Assembly (NCBI GenBank): GCA_903918555.1 | Contig: CAIXEV010000552.1 | Location: forward strand, 1 to 7,070 | DNA: 7,070 bases | Reading direction: 5' to 3' | Source of the DNA: an uncultured bacterium | GTDB taxonomy: Bacteria; Planctomycetota; Phycisphaerae; Phycisphaerales; SM1A02 | Part shown: positions 1 through 5,346 of the stretch, piece after piece | Layout: each line of letters opens with the position of its first letter | Position numbering within the stretch: the stretch's first letter is position 1 | Made by a program: the position numbers and the translations under genes | The notes under the pieces: model-generated | Told to the model about the DNA's origin: nothing | The model's input: the letters and a program-made list of their open reading frames with translations, nothing else | Databases searched by the model: none

Positions 1-108
1 GAGGCGCGGCTCGCGGCACGACGAGTCGTGGCCGAGGAAGAAGGCGCACGAGGCGCCGGGCCCCGTCAGCGTCCGCCGCGCGACCGCACGCGAGATGGCG
101 AGGCACAT
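1..108 (-). CDS. N-terminal fragment of an unrecognised protein (runs off the left edge)
   Basis: The first 36 codons of a minus-strand gene are visible and the rest lies outside the window. The peptide starts MCLAISRAVARR and continues through GPGASCAFFLGHDSSC to the edge. The case for coding is codon bias: nearly every codon ends in G or C (one T among 36), as expected for a real gene in this genome, while the opposing plus-strand frame is clearly poorer. An in-frame TAA lies eight codons upstream with no other start codon between, so the ATG at 106-108 is the only possible start. There is no obvious ribosome binding site. The three cysteines and the His-Asp pair could be a metal or redox feature, but I do not recognise the family and assign no function. 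It follows the dockerin-type gene after a 119-base gap. Confidence 0.5.
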   Translation of the reverse strand, partial: MCLAISRAVARRTLTGPGASCAFFLGHDSSCREPRL

Positions 109-227
109 GCGTGCACGCGGAGGGGATGCTTAACGGCGTTGGGTGGCACCCATGAAGGGCTGTCGACCCGTGCGCCTGCCGCTCGCGCTGCGCGCTCGGT
201 TCACGCGCTTCGCCGCGACCCCGGCGC

Positions 228-966
228 TCAACTCCAGTTCGTGCGCAGCTCCGCAAGATCCACCGCGTTCACCACGCCGTCCTGGTTCGTGTCGGCATCG
301 CCTGCTGCGGGCTGCGTCGAACCCCAGCGCGAGAGAAATGCGGCGAGGTCCTTCGCGTTCACGCTGCCGTTGCGGTCCATGTCGCCCTTGAGCGGCGCGC
401 CCGGCGTTCCGTTCACGGTCAAGGTGAGCGCTGCGGAGCTGCCCGCGCCCCAGGTGCCGTTTGGCTGCAGGATCGCGGTGTACGCGTTGTCGCTCGACGC
501 GAAGTTCCACACCGGGTTGTTGCCGGACGCGGCCGTGCTCGACGTCACGATCCAGTACTTCCGCCCCGAGCGCAGCGCCGGCCGCGCGGCGCTTGCCATC
601 GTGTGCTGCACTGGATTCCACCCGAGCGTCTGGATGTTGAAGCTCCACTGCTCGAGCGCGACGCCGCTCGGTCGCGAGACGCCGCCCATACCCGCGTCGA
701 GCGCGTCGATCTCGAGCCGCACGAACGGCCTCGTAGGTCGAGCCCGAGTTGTTCATCAGCCAGATGCGCGCGTCGTCGAAGGCGAAGTTCGCGGTGGGGA
801 TGAATCGCGCGGCCGCGCTTTGCTGCGGATTGAGGTCCGCGCCCCACAGGCCGAAGAAGCCGCCGAACGGGCCGTTCGTCGTGAACACGATCGCAGCGGT
901 CGCGGCTCCGGCAACAGCGAGGGCGGCGACGGCTCCGAAGACGCGGGTTCGGCGTGGGCTCGGCAT
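228..966 (-). pseudogene. Exported dockerin-domain protein, split by a one-base frame change
   Basis: The N-terminus begins MPSPRRTRVF followed by an alanine-rich hydrophobic stretch (about residues 9-28), a signal peptide or anchor, so the product should be exported. A beta-rich middle section contains FAFDDARIWLMNNSGSTY and resembles the choice-of-anchor type secreted domains of planctomycetes. The C-terminus carries two dockerin-like calcium loops: DMDRNGSVNAKDL and DTNQDGVVNAVDL, with acidic ligands at loop positions 1, 3, 5, 9 and 12. The reading frame changes once near 722-726. The first frame runs to ...STYEAV, and the rest (VRLEIDALDAG onward) lies one base further on. Removing one base gives a continuous protein of about 245 residues. 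The upstream part of the second frame is closed by two TGA codons, so the two parts cannot be independent full genes. The ATG at 964-966 is chosen because the signal peptide begins there. Partner and substrate are unknown. Typed as pseudogene because of the frame break; an assembly error is equally possible. Confidence 0.8.
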
Positions 967-1050
967 GCGGCCACCGTGCGGAGACGCGCAGTCGCGTTCA
1001 AGCGTCGGTTCGATGATTCGCGTGCATCGCGTCGGAGATGAGGCCCGATC

Positions 1051-1076
1051 CGCCAGACCAAACCTAGTCTCTGGCG
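1051..1076. repeat. Inverted repeat, 7-bp arms with 12-base loop
   Basis: CGCCAGA at 1051-1057 is the exact reverse complement of TCTGGCG at 1070-1076. It lies in the 160-base gap between the end of the PIN-like toxin gene and the start of the dockerin-type gene. No T-rich tract follows on the minus strand, so it is a weak candidate for an intrinsic terminator of the toxin operon; an operator upstream of the dockerin gene is the alternative. A 7-bp match in GC-rich DNA could also be chance. Confidence 0.35.
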
Positions 1077-1126
1077 CTTCGAAAGCGAATCGCCGCACGC
1101 CCCTCGCGGAGAGCGGCGACGGCAAA

Positions 1127-1444
1127 TCATCCAACTGGCTGGCCTTCCGACAACAAACGGGTCTCCCGAATCGCCTGCAGAATCTCGTCGATCGTCGCTG
1201 TTCCTGGACGCAGCAGCAACACGGAGCATGCTGGAAGTCCAAGGTCGCGTCGCCTCGCGGCGAGCAGCCCGAAGTCGCGGTCGTGCGTGACGACCACCCG
1301 CTCGAATGCGATCGCCGCGGCGAGAACCTGCTCGTCCGTGGCGCCTCGGCCGCACGCCTCCGACGACTGCAGGGCGTCGAATCCTTCCGAACGCAGGACC
1401 GAAACTGCGCCTCGGTCGACATTCTCGTCGAGCAGCAGCCGCAC
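1127..1444 (-). CDS. DUF5615 family PIN-like toxin
   Basis: A 105-residue protein with the full pattern of the DUF5615 (Mut7-C-like, PIN-fold) family. LLLDEN at residues 3-8 supplies the first acidic residues, TDEQVLAAA at 36-44 supplies a middle Asp, and VVVTHDRDFG at 50-59 supplies the last Asp pair. PIN-fold proteins are metal-dependent ribonucleases that place such acidic residues in one active site, so RNA cleavage is the expected activity; for this protein that is inferred from family. The GTG start directly follows the TGA of the DUF433 gene with no base between, which indicates translational coupling. DUF433-DUF5615 pairs are a recognised toxin-antitoxin-like arrangement. The length is normal for the family and nothing looks truncated. 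There is no separate ribosome binding site; translation probably depends on ribosomes finishing the upstream gene. Confidence 0.88.
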   Translation of the reverse strand: MRLLLDENVDRGAVSVLRSEGFDALQSSEACGRGATDEQVLAAAIAFERVVVTHDRDFGLLAARRRDLGLPACSVLLLRPGTATIDEILQAIRETRLLSEGQPVG

Positions 1445-1669
1445 TCAGCCGACCTCGCGGATCACATCGCCACCAAGCGCATCGGACGCATAGCGAAACA
1501 CAGCGAGCATCTGCTCGTCGCTGATCCCGTAGGCCTGCTGAAGCGCGGAGATCGACATGCCGCTTCCGAGCTGCTCGAGCACGAACTCGACGGAGAGCCG
1601 CGTTCCTGCGATGCGCGGCTTGCCGCCGAGCACATCCTCCGTGGCCTCGATTCCAGGAACGAGCTTCAT
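1445..1669 (-). CDS. DUF433 family antitoxin-like HTH protein
   Basis: A 74-residue protein with the DUF433 signature. GGKPRIAGTRLSVEFVLEQL (residues 15-34) matches the family's G-K-P-x-I-x-G-T-R core, followed by ISALQQAYGISDEQMLAVFRY, a helix-turn-helix-like helical part. In known pairs the DUF433 protein is taken to neutralise a neighbouring PIN-like toxin and to bind DNA as a repressor. Its partner here is the directly abutting DUF5615 gene. The ATG at 1667-1669 overlaps the stop of phenylalanine hydroxylase as ATGA, so its translation is likely coupled to that metabolic gene. A G-rich stretch about seven bases upstream may serve as a ribosome binding site. The same frame is open further upstream inside the hydroxylase gene, but the family similarity begins just after this ATG, so the shorter start is preferred. 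Confidence 0.88.
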   Translation of the reverse strand: MKLVPGIEATEDVLGGKPRIAGTRLSVEFVLEQLGSGMSISALQQAYGISDEQMLAVFRYASDALGGDVIREVG

Positions 1670-2553
1670 CGGAACGCCCCCGTCGGTGCGCGCCCTGCCT
1701 GCTCGAGCAGCATGTTCGCGTACCGATTCATCGCATCGCGCAACTGCTCGAAGCTCTCGAGCACATAGAGGATCGGCTGGTAGTGGTCGATCTCGAAGCT
1801 CGTGTCGCACACGCGGTCGAGGTCGAACGGTCGACGGTCGACCTTGTGGCTCGTCAGCGCGTGCTTCGATTCGCCGGGGCTCGAGATGAGGCCCGAGCCG
1901 TAGAGCTTGACCTCGCCATCCTCGCGGATCAGGCCGAACTCGACCGTGAACCAGAACAGCCGCGCGAGGCGCTCGGTGTGGTACGGGTCGTCGGTGAGGA
2001 GCGCCGCCTTGCCGTAGGTCTGCAGGAAGTCCGCGAAGATCGGATCCGCGTGCAGCGGCACATGGCCGAAGATGTCGTGGAAGATGTCGGGCTCGGGCAG
2101 GTAGTCGAGCGACTCCTTCGGGCGGATCACGACGGTCGTCGGGAACTCGCGGCGCGCGAGGCAGGCGAAGAACGCCTTCGCCGGGAGATATCCCGGCACC
2201 GCGCGGCTCTGCCAGCCGGTGAGCGGCGCGAGGAAGGTGTTCACGCTCTTCGGCCCCTCGAGGTACGGGATGTAGTCGCGGACGAGGTTGATCGACCTCG
2301 CGCCCCGCAGGTAGACCTGCGACGCGTGCTCGGGCAGGTACTGCATCTGGCGGTCGTACAGCGTGCGCCAGCTCTCCTGGTTCTCCGCGGTGTAGCCGGC
2401 GTACTTCTGGTGGATGTAGACCTTGGTGATGTCGCCGTAGCCGGGGGCACCGAAGCTGTTCGCGTACTCCTGCGCGGCGCGGCCCTCGGGGCCGTCGATC
2501 ATCGCGTGGTTCAGGCTGCCGGCAAACTTCGGGTCACCTTCGTTCTTGCTCAT
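1666..2553 (-). CDS. phhA: Phenylalanine-4-hydroxylase (bacterial type)
   Basis: A 295-residue, non-haem iron, pterin-dependent enzyme that converts phenylalanine to tyrosine with molecular oxygen in the cytoplasm. The catalytic core is intact. PEPDIFHDIFGHVPL at 153-167 carries the two iron-binding histidines (His159 and His164), and FWFTVEFGLI at 200-209 carries the third ligand, Glu205. The spacing between His164 and Glu205 agrees with other bacterial enzymes. YGSGLISSPGE at 218-228 is the usual active-site loop. There is no N-terminal ACT regulatory domain, as is normal for bacterial forms. The ATG at 2551-2553 is preferred because GAGGA (2560-2564, minus strand) lies six bases upstream; an in-frame ATG at 2596-2598 would add 15 low-complexity residues. 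The gene end overlaps the DUF433 start. No pterin carbinolamine dehydratase, the usual partner, is in the window. Confidence 0.96.
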   Translation of the reverse strand: MSKNEGDPKFAGSLNHAMIDGPEGRAAQEYANSFGAPGYGDITKVYIHQKYAGYTAENQESWRTLYDRQMQYLPEHASQVYLRGARSINLVRDYIPYLEGPKSVNTFLAPLTGWQSRAVPGYLPAKAFFACLARREFPTTVVIRPKESLDYLPEPDIFHDIFGHVPLHADPIFADFLQTYGKAALLTDDPYHTERLARLFWFTVEFGLIREDGEVKLYGSGLISSPGESKHALTSHKVDRRPFDLDRVCDTSFEIDHYQPILYVLESFEQLRDAMNRYANMLLEQAGRAPTGAFR

Positions 2554-2596
2554 GGTCGGTCCTCGCGGGGTGCGCGGCGACGGCCGCGGGAGCGTC

Positions 2597-2626
2597 ATCG
2601 TAGAAGATCCGCGGGGCGCTCGGCAA
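2597..2626 (-). promoter_or_regulatory. Possible sigma70-type promoter for the phenylalanine hydroxylase operon
   Basis: On the minus strand TTGCCG (2621-2626) and TACGAT (2597-2602) are separated by 18 bases. Each matches four of six consensus positions, and the -10 element lies about 43 bases before the hydroxylase ATG. The 122-base gap from the upstream gene leaves room for a separate transcript. It is a weak match in GC-rich DNA and planctomycete promoters are poorly defined. Confidence 0.28.
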
Positions 2627-2675
2627 TCTCAATGTGACGGCGGTGCCCGCGATTTTCCCGCCAAATGCGCGGTTC

Positions 2676-3398
2676 TCAGTCCTGCTCGGCGGCGTCGCTC
2701 TCGGCGTCGCCTTCCTCGGCGGTCGCCGCAAGCTCCTCGAGGGCGTCGACCGCGTCGTCGCCGTCGGCGATCTGCGGCTCCGCGGGCAGGCGCACCACAT
2801 CGAAGCGCCCGCGCACATCGAATCCGAGCGCATCCACGCCGACGAGCCGCGGGTCCTCGACCTCGAGGCCGACCACGCTCGCGACCGCAGCCTTGAGCGT
2901 CTCGCGCATCTCGCCGTTGATGCGGCGGCAGAGCTTCGCCTCGACATCGGCGAGCGGATTCGGCCGCATCAGCGCGAGCCCGTCGAACATGAGGCCGCGG
3001 AACTTCGCGGCGTCGATCGTGATGCGCGCCCAGCGCACATCCTCGGGCTCGCCGTGGTAGATGCGCCAGCGGTCGCAGAGCGCCGCATGCTCGCCCTTCT
3101 CGCTGATCTCCTCGAGGGTGACCTGCATGTGCATCGAGTCCTCGCCCTCGTCGGGCAGGAAGAGCGCGATGTCGAACGATCGCAGCATCGCGACCATCAC
3201 GGGCGCGACGAGCACGCCGTCGGGCGCGATCACGAGCTTGATCGGGACGAACTCGCCGTCGAAGCTGATGAGCCCGGTGAGGTGCGCGCGCAGGTAGCGG
3301 CACGCGTCGATCACGGAGTCGTCGAGCATCGAGTCGTCGAGGATCGACTCGTCGACGGCGTGCTCCTCAGGGATGAAGTCCTCGTCCTCGTCCGGCAT
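2676..3398 (-). CDS. Acidic protein, possible split-barrel / DUF2470-like fold
   Basis: A 240-residue soluble protein with no signal peptide or membrane segment. Residues 1-32 are very acidic and include a short internal repeat (SILDD, SMLDD, SVIDA). Residues 33-145 alternate short strands and could form a pyridoxamine-phosphate-oxidase-like split barrel, with DRWRIYHG at 109-116. Residues 150-205 (INGEMRETLKAA, then VGVDALGFDVRGRFDVVRLP) resemble the DUF2470 domain found at the end of haem-utilisation-type split-barrel proteins. The last 35 residues are again acidic. The fold call is from memory of the pattern and is tentative; no haem or flavin ligand can be named. It begins with ATG at 3396-3398 without a clear ribosome binding site, 51 bases after the sigma-like gene, and that gap holds three direct repeats. 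Codon bias and length strongly support a real gene. Confidence 0.82.
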   Translation of the reverse strand: MPDEDEDFIPEEHAVDESILDDSMLDDSVIDACRYLRAHLTGLISFDGEFVPIKLVIAPDGVLVAPVMVAMLRSFDIALFLPDEGEDSMHMQVTLEEISEKGEHAALCDRWRIYHGEPEDVRWARITIDAAKFRGLMFDGLALMRPNPLADVEAKLCRRINGEMRETLKAAVASVVGLEVEDPRLVGVDALGFDVRGRFDVVRLPAEPQIADGDDAVDALEELAATAEEGDAESDAAEQD

Positions 3399-3412
3399 GC
3401 CGCGATGGTAAC

Positions 3413-3453
3413 GCGGTCAACCCCCGCTTGCGGTCAAGCCCGTTCGCGGTCAA
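3413..3453. repeat. Three short direct repeats (GCGGTCAA) at 16-17 base spacing
   Basis: GCGGTCAA occurs at 3413-3420, 3430-3437 and 3446-3453; the second and third copies extend to GCGGTCAAGCCCG. On the minus strand this reads TTGACCGC three times, just before the start codon of the acidic protein, and the first copy in reading direction spans the stop codon of the sigma-like gene. TTGACC resembles a -35 element, but no -10 element fits between the last copy and the ATG. A binding-site array or a local duplication are both possible. Confidence 0.6.
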
Positions 3454-3986
3454 GCCCGAGCGCCCACGGCCTTCAGCGCGCGGTAGTAGCGTCGCTGCGC
3501 GGCAGCGACGGAAGTGCCAAGCTCGGCCGCGGTCGCGGGCCAGTCGACGCCGCGCAACCGGAGGCCGATGATGGCGAGGTTCTGGGGATCGACCCGGGAG
3601 AGAAAGTCCTCCGCCATCGACGAATGCTGCGGGGAAATCGGCCCGAGTTCGTCTGGCTCGCGGGCGCGGAGTCCCTCGGCGGCGGCGTCCGCGCGCCGTC
3701 GCTCGCGCCGCGCCTCGCGGCCGGCCTCGCGCGCCGCGTTCCTGGCGATCGCGCTCGAGAGCGCAAGCAGGCTCTCGTCGGACAGGCGCTCGACGATCTT
3801 GCCCGCAGCGGCGAGCATGTCGGTGCGACGCACCGTGGTCGAGAAGATGTCGTCGGCCTGCCCGGTCGGCGCGCCCGCGCCTGCGAGATAGCGTCTGATG
3901 CGCGCGACAAGGGCCCCGCGGTGCCCGATCAGCCGATTCGCGAGGTCCGATCGTGTGCGTGCGTGCGGGTGATCCGGTTCGTTCAT
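3450..3986 (-). CDS. ECF-like sigma factor paralog 1 (divergent)
   Basis: A 178-residue protein with the two-part layout of a small sigma-70 family (ECF-type) factor. A region-2-like segment contains ADDIFSTTVRRTDML (residues 44-58), matching the AEDxxQ-type helix that binds core polymerase and the -10 element. After a charged, arginine-rich linker (about 87-110), a region-4-like helix-turn-helix runs from DPQNLAIIGLRLRGVDWP (133-150) to RRYYRALKA (165-173), which would contact the -35 element. It clearly shares both motifs with the gene at 4100-4699 and is probably a tandem duplicate. The region 2 match is weak compared with standard ECF factors, so it may instead be a sigma-derived regulator. 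The ATG at 3984-3986 has no strong ribosome binding site, which fits coupling to the short ORF just upstream. No anti-sigma gene is evident. Confidence 0.72.
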   Translation of the reverse strand: MNEPDHPHARTRSDLANRLIGHRGALVARIRRYLAGAGAPTGQADDIFSTTVRRTDMLAAAGKIVERLSDESLLALSSAIARNAAREAGREARRERRRADAAAEGLRAREPDELGPISPQHSSMAEDFLSRVDPQNLAIIGLRLRGVDWPATAAELGTSVAAAQRRYYRALKAVGARA

Positions 3987-4007
3987 GCGCCGTTGGGCTG
4001 CAGCAGA

Positions 4008-4103
4008 TCACATCCGAAGGCAGCCGTCCTCCGCCGTCACGATATCGATCGCCGGCGTGGAGCGGAGGGCGATGTCGAGCGAATGCAGCGCGGGGACCTT
4101 CAT
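4008..4103 (-). CDS. Small 31-residue ORF coupled between the two sigma-like genes
   Basis: The ATG at 4101-4103 overlaps the TGA of the upstream sigma-like gene as ATGA. The product starts MKVPALHSLDIALRSTP, contains one cysteine (GCLRM at the end) and stops at TGA 4008-4010. Codons ending in G or C make up 27 of the 30 after the start, the same bias as the neighbouring real genes, and second positions are varied, so this looks translated rather than random. There is no separate ribosome binding site; coupled re-initiation is the likely mode. It shares its frame with the next sigma-like gene, separated by the TGA and seven codons with poor bias. In the +1 frame from that TGA, eight good codons run on to a stop that overlaps the next gene's ATG, so a 39-residue version is possible. 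No known family is recognised; a small regulator of the sigma pair is a guess. Confidence 0.5.
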   Translation of the reverse strand: MKVPALHSLDIALRSTPAIDIVTAEDGCLRM

Positions 4104-4699
4104 CGGTTCGAGGCATTCGTGGCGGCTGCAAGGGCCTTGAGTGCGCGGTAGTACCGTCTATGCGCGCCGGCCGTGGTGGTTCCGATCGATGCCGCGATCG
4201 CGTGCCAGCCTTGATCGCTCAGCCGAAGCGCGATGATCGCCAGATCGTCGTCCGACAGCGTCGAGCGAATGGACTCCTCGAGTCCGTGATCTGGTTGTCC
4301 TCGCAAGTCCCCGGCGCCGCCGGCCTTGGCGCGCGAGCGTTCGGTCGCGGCCCGGCGGATGCGCTGTGAACGCGCAGCCTCGCGACCCGACTCAAGAATG
4401 GCTCGGTGTGAGATCGTCGACGCGAGCGCGAGGAGCGCCGCGTCGGAAAGCTCGGCAAGCAGCGCGTTTGCCCGCACCAGTGCATCGCTCCGGCGCAGCA
4501 TGGTCGAGAAGATGTCTTCGGCGCTCCGTTCGCTCGCGGCTGCGTTCCCGAGCCTCTTGCGGATGAACGCCAGCAGCTCGGGTTGGCTCGCGATCAGCCG
4601 CGCCGCGACGGATACACGGGCGGCGAGCATTGGTTCCGTGTTCGCGGATGTCGCGTCGACACCCCGCGCCGACGGATCGGCAGGATCCCGTTTGCCCAT
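4100..4699 (-). CDS. ECF-like sigma factor paralog 2 (divergent)
   Basis: A 199-residue protein paralogous to the gene at 3450-3986. The region-2-like part holds AEDIFSTMLRRSDALVRA (residues 60-77). The region-4-like helix-turn-helix runs from LSDDDLAIIALRLSDQGW (148-165) through ASIGTTTAGAHRRYYRALKA (170-189). About 25 polar residues precede the conserved part. The expected role is promoter recognition as part of RNA polymerase, inferred from the layout; divergence from classical ECF factors leaves the function open. The ATG at 4697-4699 is chosen because TGAGG (4706-4710, minus strand) lies six bases before it; an in-frame GTG four codons upstream is the alternative start. A strong hairpin 46 bases upstream separates it from the exported-protein gene, so it may have its own promoter or be expressed by read-through. 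The stop overlaps the start of the 31-residue ORF. Confidence 0.74.
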   Translation of the reverse strand: MGKRDPADPSARGVDATSANTEPMLAARVSVAARLIASQPELLAFIRKRLGNAAASERSAEDIFSTMLRRSDALVRANALLAELSDAALLALASTISHRAILESGREAARSQRIRRAATERSRAKAGGAGDLRGQPDHGLEESIRSTLSDDDLAIIALRLSDQGWHAIAASIGTTTAGAHRRYYRALKALAAATNASNR

Positions 4700-4744
4700 C
4701 AACTGCCTCACGAAGACGAGGTCGCATCGCCACGAATGAATGAG

Positions 4745-4774
4745 CGCCGGCCGGGGCGATGCTCCCGGCCGGCG
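4745..4774 (-). terminator. Strong GC-rich hairpin between the exported protein and sigma-like genes
   Basis: CGCCGGCCGGG (4745-4755) and CCCGGCCGGCG (4764-4774) form a perfect 11-bp stem, extendable by a G-U pair, closing a loop of six to eight bases. It begins 16 bases after the stop of the exported-protein gene in the reading direction and ends 45 bases before the sigma-like gene start. The sequence following on the minus strand is CTCATTCATTCG, moderately T-rich without a true T run, so it may be an attenuating or incomplete terminator rather than a full stop. Confidence 0.6.
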
Positions 4775-4790
4775 ATTCCAACGGGCGCGA

Positions 4791-5309
4791 TCAACTCGCG
4801 GAGCCGCAGGAGAGCTCGAGGGTCGCGATGTCGAAGAGCAGGCTGCAAGGCAGGCTCTGCGGTGCGCAGGTGCCGGTGCAGGTCGCAAACCAGTAGCGGG
4901 GATTCGTCGAATCCTGAACCCAGACCGTCGTGCATCCCGGCGCGCTCGCCGCCGCGAACTCGACATGCACGACCTGGCCCTGCTCGTTGAGACGAATGAA
5001 CTCGGCCGCGAACTCCCCGCTCGGAAGCTCGACGCCGTCGGCCGCCTCCAGCGCGATGCGGAAGTCGGTGACCTCGAGGTTCGCGTTGAACCGGAACCCG
5101 TTTGTCCGACCCCGCTCGGACAGCCACTTCATCGCCTCCATCGTCGAGGGCGCTGCCGTGAAGTCGCCGTACTGGGTCGAGATCACCGCGCGATCCGCGT
5201 CGTGGCTCCGCGCGATGGGCGCGGCGATCGCGAACGCCCCCAACACCACGGCGATGCCTGCGCCCGCCCACACCAACGCCTTCCTTCGCTTGTCCATCAT
5301 CTGAGGCAT
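4791..5309 (-). CDS. Single-pass exported protein with a cysteine-rich C-terminus, unknown function
   Basis: A 172-residue protein. Residues 7-9 are basic (KRR), followed by a hydrophobic segment at about 11-31, which gives either a signal peptide or a type II membrane anchor, so the rest faces outward. The body includes MEAMKWLSERG and an extended strand-rich section. The C-terminal third has five cysteines (126, 144, 148, 155 and 168) that could form disulfides outside the cytoplasm. I do not recognise the family. The start is well supported: AAAGGAGG (5315-5322, minus strand) lies five bases before the ATG at 5307-5309, the best ribosome binding site in the window. It follows the kinase-like gene after 37 bases, probably in the same transcript, and is followed by a strong hairpin. 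A sensor or ligand partner of the kinase-like protein is possible from position only. Confidence 0.82.
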   Translation of the reverse strand: MPQMMDKRRKALVWAGAGIAVVLGAFAIAAPIARSHDADRAVISTQYGDFTAAPSTMEAMKWLSERGRTNGFRFNANLEVTDFRIALEAADGVELPSGEFAAEFIRLNEQGQVVHVEFAAASAPGCTTVWVQDSTNPRYWFATCTGTCAPQSLPCSLLFDIATLELSCGSAS

Positions 5310-5314
5310 GCAAG

Positions 5315-5322
5315 CCTCCTTT
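5315..5322 (-). promoter_or_regulatory. Strong Shine-Dalgarno site of the exported-protein gene
   Basis: AAAGGAGG on the minus strand, five bases before the ATG at 5307-5309. It decides the start codon and contrasts with the weak or absent sites of most other genes here, suggesting this protein is made in larger amount than its neighbours. Confidence 0.75.
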
Positions 5323-5346
5323 CATGGACAGAGGACGAAATGGCGG

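Noticed and set aside
141..151. Short palindrome GGGTGGCACCC in the 109-227 gap
   Set aside because: Five-base arms with no T run; expected by chance in GC-rich DNA.
28..1041. Long open plus-strand frame
   Set aside because: It lies opposite the dockerin-type gene, has poor third-position bias, and its translation is arginine- and alanine-rich without any domain. It is a by-product of GC-rich coding on the other strand.
2534..2634. Short minus-strand frame with fair codon bias reading ...APRIFYDDAPAAV... before phenylalanine hydroxylase
   Set aside because: There is only a TTG start, no ribosome binding site, and it overlaps both the likely promoter and the hydroxylase start. The evidence is much weaker than for the ORF at 4008-4103.
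2634..2675. CCGCG/CGCGG hairpin after the acidic protein gene as a terminator
   Set aside because: The stem is only about five pairs with a long loop and no T tract.
3984..4010. Readthrough of the TGA to fuse the small ORF to sigma-like paralog 1
   Set aside because: The frame is shared, but the seven codons between TGA and ATG have poor bias (TCT GCT GCA), and no selenocysteine-type context is evident.
2634..4151. Very long open plus-strand frame (about 500 codons)
   Set aside because: It runs opposite the acidic protein and a sigma-like gene, both with far better codon bias and recognisable motifs. Low stop-codon frequency at high GC explains it.
4700..4744. Promoter for the sigma-like gene just after the hairpin
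   Set aside because: No -10/-35 pair with reasonable spacing could be found in the 45 bases.
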